Below, in pieces: positions 8,132 to 16,773 of a DNA stretch of 64,000 nucleotides. Location of the stretch: NCBI GenBank assembly GCA_910579275.1, contig CAJTTO010000021.1:1-64000 (forward strand), written 5' to 3'. The first letter of the stretch is position 1; each line of letters begins with the position of its first letter. Below the pieces are notes generated by a model. That model made no database searches, had not been told where the DNA came from, and worked only from the letters and a program-made list of their open reading frames with translations. The DNA is from an uncultured Lachnospiraceae bacterium (GTDB taxonomy: Bacteria; Bacillota; Clostridia; Lachnospirales; Lachnospiraceae). A program made the translations under genes and the position numbers.

Positions 8132-8197
8132 CCCGTTATGTAACAGTCCAGACACCCTTCCCCCACTGTGAACCTGTCTGAACTGTTTCCCCGTTAT
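8132..8197. mobile_element. MITE copy F: minimal 50-bp element upstream of sigD
   Basis: The element spans 8140-8189. The ends GTAACAGTCCAGAC and GTCTGAACTGTTTC form an imperfect inverted repeat close to that of copy A. CCCGTTAT flanks both sides (8132-8139 and 8190-8197), a perfect 8-bp target duplication. The interior of about 22 bp is unrelated to the long copies, so this is a deletion derivative or a sister subfamily sharing the ends. Confidence 0.8.
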
Positions 8198-8213
8198 ACA
8201 ATGTTGTCTAAAT

Positions 8214-8657
8214 TTAATTCTCTCCTTCTTCCGAACCGCCATAGTCTTCCATTTCGGATGACTCGTCTTCTGCTGCATTGTCATAAAGCTCCTCGTCAGA
8301 ATATTCCGCCGAAAAATTGCTTTCCGCATCCTCCGACATAAAGCCGTCCGCATCCACACCTACCTCTGCGTTCTCCTGACCATCACTTTCGAATGCTACA
8401 ACGCTTCCGGTTAAGTCCCCGTTCTTTTTTGCTGCCGCTACCATCTTTTCAAGTTCAAATGCCGGTATAATGCGGGGTCTGATCGATGAATAAATGTATC
8501 TTACCACATCCCCGATAATATAAAATACCACCAGCACTATCAGCAGTCCCCACAGCATTCTCGTCAGTTCAAATCCTCTTATATACATAATTATAGATGC
8601 TATCGCACCCGCCAAAAGCATGAAAAACGGTGTGATAAGCCCCGTCTTATTTCCCAT
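8214..8657 (-). CDS. Membrane protein of the chemotaxis cluster, unknown function
   Basis: A 147-residue protein with two N-terminal hydrophobic segments (about residues 7-25 and 35-53), a short basic stretch, and a very acidic C-terminal half (runs of Glu/Asp/Ser from about 85). It lies between cheD and sigD, the position of swrB/ylxL-type genes in other Firmicutes, but I see no sequence match to SwrB. A motility-related role is inferred only from position. Confidence 0.55.
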   Translation of the reverse strand: MGNKTGLITPFFMLLAGAIASIIMYIRGFELTRMLWGLLIVLVVFYIIGDVVRYIYSSIRPRIIPAFELEKMVAAAKKNGDLTGSVVAFESDGQENAEVGVDADGFMSEDAESNFSAEYSDEELYDNAAEDESSEMEDYGGSEEGEN

Positions 8658-8701
8658 CTTGTTATCCCCTTAATATCTTTCAACGCATCCAGTTCCATTT
8701 T

Positions 8702-9187
8702 TTATATCTTCTTTTCCGGCTTACCGGCTGAACGTATAATCAGATCGCCTGTTTCCGGATAATACACGATAGTACGGCCGTAATTCAGCCCTGTATCCTG
8801 CGCCTTCAAGGGAATGCCAAGTTCCCTCAGTTTTTTCTTACTTGCTTCTACATTTCTTTCACCGACACGTACCATGTCCGATTTGTTCTGAAAGGCAAAC
8901 ATTTGCGCCCCTCCTGCGATCTTAGCCTCCAGACGCCCCTTTCTGCCTCCCATGGCTAATATCTTTTTGACAAGATCCTCGATTCCGGTATCCGCAAATT
9001 TCGCCCTATTTGCATTATTCTCAATTTGTCTGCTGTCCGGAAGCATGGCATGCGCCAATCCACCGACCTTTGCCACCGGATCCCTGATGCAGATTCCCAC
9101 ACAGGAACCCAGTCCCAATGTTGTAATCCCCTCTGGGCTTTTGCATACGTTCAAGTCAGCCATCCCTACTTTAACTATATTCGCCAT
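8702..9187 (-). CDS. cheD: Chemoreceptor glutamine deamidase CheD
   Basis: CheD, 161 residues, deamidates glutamines on methyl-accepting chemotaxis proteins and interacts with CheC. The catalytic Cys29 ('GLGSCVGICI') and His46 ('GGLAHAMLP') are present, as is the 'GGAQMF' family motif. It follows cheC, the usual partner order, in the chemotaxis part of the operon. Confidence 0.95.
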   Translation of the reverse strand: MANIVKVGMADLNVCKSPEGITTLGLGSCVGICIRDPVAKVGGLAHAMLPDSRQIENNANRAKFADTGIEDLVKKILAMGGRKGRLEAKIAGGAQMFAFQNKSDMVRVGERNVEASKKKLRELGIPLKAQDTGLNYGRTIVYYPETGDLIIRSAGKPEKKI

Positions 9188-9242
9188 CGCTCACTATGCC
9201 CCTTCTCTATATTTCGTACCGCGCATCTAAGAGTGTGTATCG

Positions 9243-9863
9243 TTATATTGACATTCCCAATGCACTCAACATCTTTGAGTATGAGTCAAGATCCGGCATG
9301 AGAATAAAATAACCATTCAGATCCACATCATCTGTAAACACAGTCTGTATCAGAAGAATTTGGTCACCTATGATTCCAAATTCTATCGCTGGTACACTTA
9401 ATATTGCATTCAACATGTCAATATTTAAGTCCGGAACGGATGGAATCATCTTTAGATTCGTCATCTGAGCCAGCGAATTTAAATAGGCTCCTGTGATAAT
9501 ATTGCCAATTTCTTTCATCGCTGATATCTCTATCTCACTAAAACCACCTTCTGAAGGCGGCATTCCCATAAGTTTTGACACAAGCGATTTGCCAGCATTT
9601 TGTTCCAGAATAAACATGATGCTGCCCGTGATATCCCCCTCAACGGCCAGATAGATACCTACGACAATCTGTTCTTCTCCGCCCATGACTACACCGACAT
9701 CCTTGAAATCGAGAAGTCTTACCTGTGGAACTTTCATATCCACCTTTGTCTGAAGCATCTGGGCAAGCGCTGTAGTCGCATTGCCTGCCCCGATGTTTCC
9801 CAGTTCCTTTAACACGTCATAATATTCGGTCGTAACTCTCTCGAAACTAATATTTTCCGCCAT
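9243..9863 (-). CDS. cheC: CheY-P phosphatase CheC
   Basis: CheC, 207 residues from the ATG at 9863, removes phosphate from CheY-P and binds CheD. Two family motifs of the type (D/S)xxxExxNxxxxG are visible, at 'DVLKELGNIGAGNATTALA' and 'SAMKEIGNIITGAYLNSLA'. The open frame extends 21 codons upstream with no better site, and the chosen start leaves a 49-base gap after cheW. CheC together with CheD indicates a B. subtilis-style adaptation system. Confidence 0.94.
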   Translation of the reverse strand: MAENISFERVTTEYYDVLKELGNIGAGNATTALAQMLQTKVDMKVPQVRLLDFKDVGVVMGGEEQIVVGIYLAVEGDITGSIMFILEQNAGKSLVSKLMGMPPSEGGFSEIEISAMKEIGNIITGAYLNSLAQMTNLKMIPSVPDLNIDMLNAILSVPAIEFGIIGDQILLIQTVFTDDVDLNGYFILMPDLDSYSKMLSALGMSI

Positions 9864-9912
9864 GATAAAACCTAAGCCTTTCCTTAATTCAAAAGTCACA
9901 TTTTTGTAGAGG

Positions 9913-10410
9913 TTATACGTCAACAATCTCCGAGAGTACTGATGTAATATCGAGCAGTGAAATCAGCTTTCCGTCCGCTTTTCCGACACCGGAAAGAAAT
10001 CTCTCTTTTTCGTCTTTCTCATATCCCATTCGCTCAATGTGCTCCTCGTCAAGGGTCACAACCTCCTTGACCTCATCGACCATCACGCCAATTGATTCAT
10101 GCTGTTCAAGCGTAAGGATAATAATACGCGTTCTCTTTGTAATCTCATCTTCCGGAAGCCCCATCTTTAACCTGAGACTGAGTGTCGGAATAACGACACC
10201 GCGTACATTAATAACGCCCTTGATATAATCCGGCACTTTCGGAACCCTTGTAATTTTTGACATCCTTATAATATTAGATATGTACTTGATATCAATGCCA
10301 TACTGCTCACCGCCGAGCTGTGTCACAATAAACTGCGTTGTATTGCGTTCTGTAGGACGGTTTAGACTTGCATTCCGCTTCTGTTCGTCCATTACTTTTA
10401 CTTCATCCAT
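9913..10410 (-). CDS. cheW: Chemotaxis coupling protein CheW
   Basis: CheW, 165 residues, links chemoreceptors to CheA at the inner membrane. A single CheW domain runs from about residue 25 to the end, with the conserved 'YIKGVINVRGVVIPTLSLR' core. A tail of about 20 polar residues precedes the domain. It follows cheA by 43 bases. Confidence 0.95.
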   Translation of the reverse strand: MDEVKVMDEQKRNASLNRPTERNTTQFIVTQLGGEQYGIDIKYISNIIRMSKITRVPKVPDYIKGVINVRGVVIPTLSLRLKMGLPEDEITKRTRIIILTLEQHESIGVMVDEVKEVVTLDEEHIERMGYEKDEKERFLSGVGKADGKLISLLDITSVLSEIVDV

Positions 10411-10453
10411 GTTCTATGCCCTGCCTTTCCTTTTTCATCCAAACAAATTAGGA

Positions 10454-12613
10454 TTAAATCAATGCATTGGTATCAAGAATTAATGCCACTTCACCATTAC
10501 CTAAAATGGTGGCGCCGCTTATCATCTTTGGCACCTTAATATATTTGCCCATGGACTTGATAACCACTTCCTGCTGTCCGATAAGCTCATCCACAACCAA
10601 ACCTGCAAGCTTGTCACCTTTTTTCACAATAATGACTGTAAGATTTTTATTGCTGTTTTCCTCCGTAGACGGAATATCAAGGACATTTCTCAACCTGATA
10701 ATCGGAATAACCGTTCCTCGGATATGGATTACTTCTTTTGCCTGTACCAACTTGATATCTTCCGGCAAAACATCCTCTATTGTCTGAATCGAACCAAGCG
10801 CTATCGCATATTTTTCATCACCGACAACAACCATAAGTGCCTGTATGATAGCAAGTGTCAGGGGAAGGCGGATAATCCATGACGACCCTTCACCAAAACG
10901 GTTCTTGACTTCGACCTCACCGCTTAACGACTCGATTTTTGACTTGACAACATCAAGGCCTACGCCTCGTCCTGATACATCGGACACTTTCTTTGCCGTT
11001 GAAAAACTGGGCAGAAACAGAAGATCAATGATTTCTTTCTCTGTCATTGTCTCAGCCTGTTCCGGTGTTACCGTGCCGCGCTCGATTGCCTTATTTCTGA
11101 CAGCCTCCACATTGATTCCGCCGCCATCGTCCTTCACTGCAATCACGACATTGTTGCCATCCTGATAAGCATCAAGGAAAATGGAACCTGTTTCCGGCTT
11201 GCCGTTTGCGACTCTGACGTCATTTGGTTCAAGACCATGATCCGCCGAGTTTCTAAGCATATGCATCAGCGGGTCGCCGATTTCATCAACAACGGTACGG
11301 TCAAGCTCTGTGTCCTCACCTGTCATGTACAGCTCCATCTTTTTGCCAAGCTTCTTGGACAGGTCTCTAATCATACGAGGGAACTTTGCCACGACGCTCT
11401 CAATTGGAACCATTCGCACTTTCATGACAGACTCATGAAGATTTGTGGTTACGCTCTCAAGATACTCTATCTGTTCATTTACGGAATTATTATCGCCTTT
11501 GCCCTCCGCTGCTGTTGCGGAAATCAACGAGTTCTTCGCAATAATAAGCTCGCTGACCAGATTCATCAGATTGTCAAGTTTCTCAATATCCACCCTGACA
11601 GTCCTGTTAACTACCGGCTTCGCCGACGCTGTCGGTTTTGTCGTCGCTGACGCTGCTGCCGCAGGTTTTGCCGGTGCGGAAGACGGTGCTGGCGCTGCTG
11701 TAGTTGCCGGTGCCGTCGTCTTCACTTCCGCAGAAGCCTTTGTCTCCGTCTTGGCTGCCTCTGCCGTCTTGGCAGGCGCAGCCGAAGCCATCTTATATTC
11801 AGAGCAAAATGCTTCCTCTATCTCGGAAACACTTTTCACTGCATCCTTTACCTCGTCCGCCGTGTTTCCTGATATGAAAATAAGGCTGAACGTAAGCTCA
11901 AACTTTTCGTCTTCAATGTCCTGTGCAGTCGGTGAGGATACAATAATTTCACCGAGCTTCTCAAGAGCCTTAAAGACAAGAAACGCCCTTGCCGCTTTCA
12001 GCACACAGGCTTCCTCAACATACACTGTCACGCCGTATACCTTCAGACCTTCACTGTTCGCCTTCTCTATCAGCATCTTCTCCGTATCATTTATCTTAAT
12101 ACTCTGCCATCTTTCCTTTTTGCCTTCTGAAGGTTCAGCGGCTGGACTTTCCGCCTTGGGTGCCGCGGATTCAGCAGCCGGCGGCGCAGCAGATTCAGCG
12201 GGTGCACTGTCGCCCACCTTCAGCTCTCCATTGTTCTTCATTATGCTGTTGAGAGCATCAATAAGATCCTGATTGTCATTTGTTCCTTCTTCAGTTGTCT
12301 GCTGGATATTGTTGACGTACTCCTCCAAAGCGTCAAGGCTCTTAAAGAGTATGTCAATCATACCGGGCTGCACCTTAAACGTACCATTGCGGACTTCTGA
12401 GAATACATTCTCCATATCATGGGTAAGCGTCTGCATTCTCTTGTATCCCATCGTTCCCGCCATGCCCTTCAGGGAATGAGCTGCCCTGAATATTTCATTG
12501 ATTGTATCCATGTTTTCAGGATTCTGCTCCAGTTCCATGATCTGATCACTCAGATTTTGTAAATGCTCCTTTGATTCATCAAGGAAAATATCAAGATATT
12601 GACTAGTATCCAT
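10454..12613 (-). CDS. cheA: Chemotaxis histidine kinase CheA
   Basis: CheA, 719 residues, the kinase that phosphorylates CheY and CheB. The order is an HPt domain with phospho-accepting His46 ('FRAAHSLKGMAG'), a P2 regulator-docking domain (about 165-275), a long Ala/Pro/Thr-rich linker (about 280-345), a dimerisation domain, an HATPase with 'DPLMHMLRNSADHG' and 'GRGVGLDVVK', and a C-terminal CheW-like domain. Its ATG directly abuts the cheB stop, suggesting coupled translation. Confidence 0.97.
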   Translation of the reverse strand: MDTSQYLDIFLDESKEHLQNLSDQIMELEQNPENMDTINEIFRAAHSLKGMAGTMGYKRMQTLTHDMENVFSEVRNGTFKVQPGMIDILFKSLDALEEYVNNIQQTTEEGTNDNQDLIDALNSIMKNNGELKVGDSAPAESAAPPAAESAAPKAESPAAEPSEGKKERWQSIKINDTEKMLIEKANSEGLKVYGVTVYVEEACVLKAARAFLVFKALEKLGEIIVSSPTAQDIEDEKFELTFSLIFISGNTADEVKDAVKSVSEIEEAFCSEYKMASAAPAKTAEAAKTETKASAEVKTTAPATTAAPAPSSAPAKPAAAASATTKPTASAKPVVNRTVRVDIEKLDNLMNLVSELIIAKNSLISATAAEGKGDNNSVNEQIEYLESVTTNLHESVMKVRMVPIESVVAKFPRMIRDLSKKLGKKMELYMTGEDTELDRTVVDEIGDPLMHMLRNSADHGLEPNDVRVANGKPETGSIFLDAYQDGNNVVIAVKDDGGGINVEAVRNKAIERGTVTPEQAETMTEKEIIDLLFLPSFSTAKKVSDVSGRGVGLDVVKSKIESLSGEVEVKNRFGEGSSWIIRLPLTLAIIQALMVVVGDEKYAIALGSIQTIEDVLPEDIKLVQAKEVIHIRGTVIPIIRLRNVLDIPSTEENSNKNLTVIIVKKGDKLAGLVVDELIGQQEVVIKSMGKYIKVPKMISGATILGNGEVALILDTNALI

Positions 12614-13732
12614 TTACCTGACCCCCACATTCATTATTATTTCCTGGGCCACGTCATCAAGTGCGACTACCTGATTGACCAATCCTGTAGCAGCGATTGC
12701 TTTGGGCATGCCGTACACAGTCGAAGATGCCTCATCCTGTGCAATGACGTGTATCTTTTTTGAAGTTTCCAAATTCACGATTCCCTTCGTTCCGTCAGCA
12801 CCCATGCCAGTAAGCACAACGCATACAATCTGAGCATAATTACTTGTCTTTAAAGATTCATACATATAGTTTGCACACGGCTTAACCCCCTCCCTCGGAG
12901 GTTCATCTGTATAAGTGATGGTTGGTCTTCCGCCCTTGGTGGCTACATTCATGTGTTTTCCGCCCATGGATATATATACCACACCGTTCTCGAGCACATC
13001 ACCCTCCGCCGCTTCCTTGACTTTTATCTTGCTGAGTGAGTCAAGCCTCTCGGCCAGAGACTGGGTAAAACCTTTCGGCATATGCTGGACAATCAGAACC
13101 GGCGCCGCAAGCTCCGCCGGTAATCTTGGCACGACACTCTGAAGTGCCTTGGGACCTCCTGTCGAGCACGCAAGTGCAACAATTTTCTGACCTGTCACTA
13201 CAGGTTTTGTCTTTCTGACAATATTGACAAGTTTCTGGGTATTCTCCTCCTGCTTTTCCCTCGTCACCACAGGCGTCGCAATAATATTGGTCTGCCGGCT
13301 TGTGACAACCGCCTGAAGCGTGTCAAGGAACTTATCTTTAAATCCGCTGCTTTTCAGATAGACAATGTTGACTGGTTTCTCTATGAAATCAATCGCCCCA
13401 AGGTCAAGCGCCTCCATGGTAACCGCTGCACCATCCCTTGTGTCCGTACTCGCCATCATGACGCGTACCCGTATCTTTTCTTTCTGCAATGCGCGCAGAA
13501 GCTGAATCCCATTCATCTTAGGCATATTAACATCAAGAACAACACCATCATATTGATTCTTTTTTAAGAGTTCATATGCTGCCTGACCGTCAAATGCCTG
13601 CTCCACTACTTGGAACCGTTCATCTGAATTAATTATATCACACATAACTCTTCTCATAAGTGCAGAATCATCAATTACAAGTATTTTTTTCTTTATTTTT
13701 AAAGCATTTGAGTTAATTGTCATACTATTCAA
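12614..13732 (-). CDS. cheB: Protein-glutamate methylesterase CheB
   Basis: CheB, 372 residues, removes methyl groups from chemoreceptors. The N-terminal receiver domain has acidic residues at 21-22 and the phospho-acceptor Asp67 ('VVLDVNMPKMNG'). The C-terminal esterase contains the catalytic Ser in 'ALACSTGGPKAL', His in 'VQHMPKGFT' and Asp in 'MGADGTKG'. No cheR methyltransferase gene is in this window, so it must lie elsewhere. It overlaps the PilZ gene by four bases. Confidence 0.96.
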   Translation of the reverse strand: MNSMTINSNALKIKKKILVIDDSALMRRVMCDIINSDERFQVVEQAFDGQAAYELLKKNQYDGVVLDVNMPKMNGIQLLRALQKEKIRVRVMMASTDTRDGAAVTMEALDLGAIDFIEKPVNIVYLKSSGFKDKFLDTLQAVVTSRQTNIIATPVVTREKQEENTQKLVNIVRKTKPVVTGQKIVALACSTGGPKALQSVVPRLPAELAAPVLIVQHMPKGFTQSLAERLDSLSKIKVKEAAEGDVLENGVVYISMGGKHMNVATKGGRPTITYTDEPPREGVKPCANYMYESLKTSNYAQIVCVVLTGMGADGTKGIVNLETSKKIHVIAQDEASSTVYGMPKAIAATGLVNQVVALDDVAQEIIMNVGVR

Positions 13733-14454
13733 CGACCCTTCCCATTCTTTCTATTTTTTCTTTCTTCATCAAAGATATATTTAATAATCTCTTCCCGTGT
13801 CATTGTATCAATAAATTCAAACTTAACACGGTTTTCATACTCATTTTCCCGATTCTCAATCTCACCTGAATAAACTACCTTCGCCGCCAGCAGAAAAGAC
13901 CTTTCTTTGTCAATAATCGACAGATCAAAGCTCATCAGTATAATGCTTCCCTCGTTAAATTTCTGCCTTGAAACAAACCGGGTTCCGCCGCCGCTAATGT
14001 CCACAATAACGCCACTCGCCATATTTTCCTCTGAGACGATAAATGTGCGGCCTTGAGCAAAGGCATCCACCTCCTGCCTGCTCATCTCCCGCGCCGCCAT
14101 GTCTACGATGCAGTTAAATCTATAATATTCCCTGCGTTGATATTTGTGAAGGTTGCTGATAATCTCAACAATAAGAATATACGTGCCGTTTATTTTCTGT
14201 CTGTCGACAATCCTGACATCTGCCCGATACATACCACCATGTGAAAAAAAACAAACATCATACTCGCCGTCTACCGGAAGCAGGACAAGTTTTGTCTGCT
14301 CCATCGGCATTACCAGCTCAAGTCGTCCGTCATCCTGAATATCATATACAGAAGACCTGTATGTTTTTACCCCTTCTGTACCATCAGGAAGCACCACGCT
14401 GACTGTCGATTTCAATTCAATCTTATCTCCTGGTGCTATAAATTTCTCTATCAT
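13729..14454 (-). CDS. PilZ-domain c-di-GMP flagellar brake (YcgR/YpfA-like)
   Basis: A 241-residue protein with an N-terminal YcgR-type domain (about 1-100) and a C-terminal PilZ domain. The c-di-GMP-binding RxxxR is in 'RREYYRFNC', and the second motif is 'DISGGGTRF'. Homologues (YcgR; DgrA/YpfA in Bacillus) slow or stop the motor when c-di-GMP is high, by contacting stator or rotor. Its place between flhG and cheB in the motility operon supports that role. Confidence 0.88.
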   Translation of the reverse strand: MIEKFIAPGDKIELKSTVSVVLPDGTEGVKTYRSSVYDIQDDGRLELVMPMEQTKLVLLPVDGEYDVCFFSHGGMYRADVRIVDRQKINGTYILIVEIISNLHKYQRREYYRFNCIVDMAAREMSRQEVDAFAQGRTFIVSEENMASGVIVDISGGGTRFVSRQKFNEGSIILMSFDLSIIDKERSFLLAAKVVYSGEIENRENEYENRVKFEFIDTMTREEIIKYIFDEERKNRKNGKGR

Positions 14455-14497
14455 AGACTCCTCCTGATTTTATTTTTATCTTACATCCTTTAATGAT

Positions 14498-15385
14498 TTA
14501 TCCCATTTTTTTGTTTCCTGCCACAATATGGGAAAAGAACGCAGCCATCCCCCTCTTTACCAGAGACTTGTCATATTCCTTATCCATAAGAACATACGCC
14601 ATTTTCTCAAACGCGATGGATGACTTCGCATTTGGACTCTGCATGCTCACCGGCATCTGCTGCATCACTGCATCCTCAAGACGAAAGTCCTGTGGTATCG
14701 CACCAAGATACGATGTCGGAAGCTTGAGATATCTGTTGACTACCGTGTTCAGCTTGTTATACATAACCTCACCCTCGACCGCTCCGGATACCTTATTTGC
14801 AATCACCATGATTTTCGAATCCTCCCTCGAAAATCGCGGATGACGGTTCAATGCCTTCAAAAGCGAATAAGAATCTGTAATAGATGTCGGTTCCGGTGTC
14901 GCCACCACCAGAATCTCACCGCTGGCAACCAGAAAGTCCAGCACTGCGTCCGAAATCCCGGCACCTGTATCTATGATAATAATATCGGCAATCGCATCCA
15001 GTTTTGCAAGATTCTGAATGATATAATTCAAATAATCACGGCTTAAATTTGACAGACCCGCAATCCCGGAACCCCCTGATATAAATCCTATGTCCATGGG
15101 ACCCCATGTTATGATATCCGTAATGTCTTTCCCCTGATAAATCAGGTCGCACAAATTATGTTTCGGAACAGTTCCAAACATAATCTCTATGTTGGCAAGC
15201 CCAAAGTCCGCATCTAAAATGATTACCCTTTTTCCCATTTTTTTGAACTGACATGCGAGGTTAATGGATGTATTCGACTTTCCTACCCCACCTTTTCCAC
15301 TCGTCACTGTTATGACTCTGGAAAGCGGTCTTGGAATAGGATTCATTTTTATAACGACGTTTCTTAATTGTTCTGCCTGATCCAT
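14498..15385 (-). CDS. flhG: Flagellar number and placement ATPase FlhG (MinD-like)
   Basis: FlhG/YlxH, 295 residues, a MinD/ParA-type ATPase that works with FlhF to set the number and position of flagella. The deviant Walker A 'SGKGGVGKSNTS' lies at residues 29-40, and 'ILDADFGLANIEIMFG' and 'IIIDTGAGI' follow. The N-terminal 'DQAEQLR' helix matches the FlhF-activating DQAxxLR motif. It lies directly after flhF. Confidence 0.95.
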   Translation of the reverse strand: MDQAEQLRNVVIKMNPIPRPLSRVITVTSGKGGVGKSNTSINLACQFKKMGKRVIILDADFGLANIEIMFGTVPKHNLCDLIYQGKDITDIITWGPMDIGFISGGSGIAGLSNLSRDYLNYIIQNLAKLDAIADIIIIDTGAGISDAVLDFLVASGEILVVATPEPTSITDSYSLLKALNRHPRFSREDSKIMVIANKVSGAVEGEVMYNKLNTVVNRYLKLPTSYLGAIPQDFRLEDAVMQQMPVSMQSPNAKSSIAFEKMAYVLMDKEYDKSLVKRGMAAFFSHIVAGNKKMG

Positions 15386-15399
15386 ACACTAACCCCCTA

Positions 15400-16773
15400 T
15401 CAGCGCCTTCCTCCAAGCAACTGTTTGACAGTTGACTGTGGATTAAAATATTCAATATCGTCTGGTACATTCTGCCCACATGTCACGTAGGAAAGCGTCG
15501 CTCCGGTATATAACTTCAGATTGTAAATATTTCCTAGCGTGGCGGTTTCATCTAATTTTGTAAAAATCAACTTATAGTCGGTTATCTCCTTATAGGTATC
15601 AGCCGTATTCATCAAATCCCGATATTTGGTGGAAGCTGACAGTACAAGGAACACTTCCTTATCCGCTGTTGTGTCCACAGAGCTTATCAAATCACCCATG
15701 CTCTCGCACTGTGCTTCATTGTTGGGTGAATGTCCGGTGGTATCTACCAATATATAGTCATACTCCTTGAAATCTTCAACCGACGCGGCAATTTCATTTG
15801 CTGTATACACAACCCGGAAAGGAACCTCGAGAATATTCGCGTATGTCCTAAGCTGCTCTGCCGCTGCAATCCTGTATGTATCTGCCGTGAGGAGCGCCAC
15901 TTTCTTTTTGTGCTCCACCCTGAAAGAAGATGCAATCTTGGCTATCGTGGTTGTCTTTCCCACCCCCGTCGGTCCCACAAAGAAAATTACTTTCGGACCG
16001 TTCTCGCTTTCTTCCATCACATAAGGTTTCCCGAGTTTTAATATCATTCTCTGGTAAATCTCAGAAAGCATAAAGTCCATCGTGACATCCGGCTTACAGT
16101 TCCTGTCAATCTCCTCAAGCATCTCGTTTGCATATTTCTCGTTTATTTCATTGTCTACCATTTTATTGTACAAAAGCTTTAAGAAATTAGACCGCTCTGT
16201 ATTCTCTTCCTTTTTGTCATTCTCCACATTTTTTGTCTCGTCAGGCTGCGACTTGTTCTCCTGCTGTGAAAGCTGTTTTTCAAGCAGATTCTGAAGGTTG
16301 TCCAGCTTTTCTTCGAGACCATTGCCCCTAAGATTGTCCTTTGTGGGCTCGTTTGCCTTTGCGTCAGCCTTGCCCTTATCTTTTCCCTCTGTCTTTTGCG
16401 GCGGAAATGTCGCCAGTACGTCTGCGACCGCCTGTCCTACTGCTTTCGCCTCAATCGCATTGTTTGCGTCACCCACAGCATTTTCCTGCTTGTCCGGCTG
16501 TTTCATGGGAATAATTTTTCCCTGGGCAGCATTCTGGCTCAGGCTCACTGCCACGCCGTCTTTCTGTGTCTCCTTTGCAGATGCCGCCCCATATTTTTCA
16601 TTTTCTTCTTCCTTAGCAACGGTCACTTCAATTTTAGTTCCCTTGAAAATGCCAAATACGCCCTTTGGCTTCACAGTCTTGACATTCATCTCGACGATTC
16701 CTTCGCCAAGCTCTTTCTTTGCGCATTCCAGCGCTTCCTCTTTCGTTTTTCCCTGAAATTTCTTAATTATCAT
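15400..16773 (-). CDS. flhF: Flagellar SRP-type GTPase FlhF
   Basis: FlhF, 457 residues, a membrane-associated SRP54-family GTPase that positions new flagella. A B domain (about 1-60) is followed by a long, low-complexity charged linker (about 60-200), an N domain, and the G domain with P-loop GPTGVGKT at 267-274 and 'LVDTTGHSP'. The linker is longer than in B. subtilis. Its start overlaps the flhA stop by four bases. Confidence 0.95.
   Translation of the reverse strand: MIIKKFQGKTKEEALECAKKELGEGIVEMNVKTVKPKGVFGIFKGTKIEVTVAKEEENEKYGAASAKETQKDGVAVSLSQNAAQGKIIPMKQPDKQENAVGDANNAIEAKAVGQAVADVLATFPPQKTEGKDKGKADAKANEPTKDNLRGNGLEEKLDNLQNLLEKQLSQQENKSQPDETKNVENDKKEENTERSNFLKLLYNKMVDNEINEKYANEMLEEIDRNCKPDVTMDFMLSEIYQRMILKLGKPYVMEESENGPKVIFFVGPTGVGKTTTIAKIASSFRVEHKKKVALLTADTYRIAAAEQLRTYANILEVPFRVVYTANEIAASVEDFKEYDYILVDTTGHSPNNEAQCESMGDLISSVDTTADKEVFLVLSASTKYRDLMNTADTYKEITDYKLIFTKLDETATLGNIYNLKLYTGATLSYVTCGQNVPDDIEYFNPQSTVKQLLGGRR

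Noticed and set aside
11440..12275. Long plus-strand open frame opposite cheA
   Set aside because: It is a shadow of the Ala/Pro-rich cheA linker. Codon periodicity and homology both belong to the minus strand.
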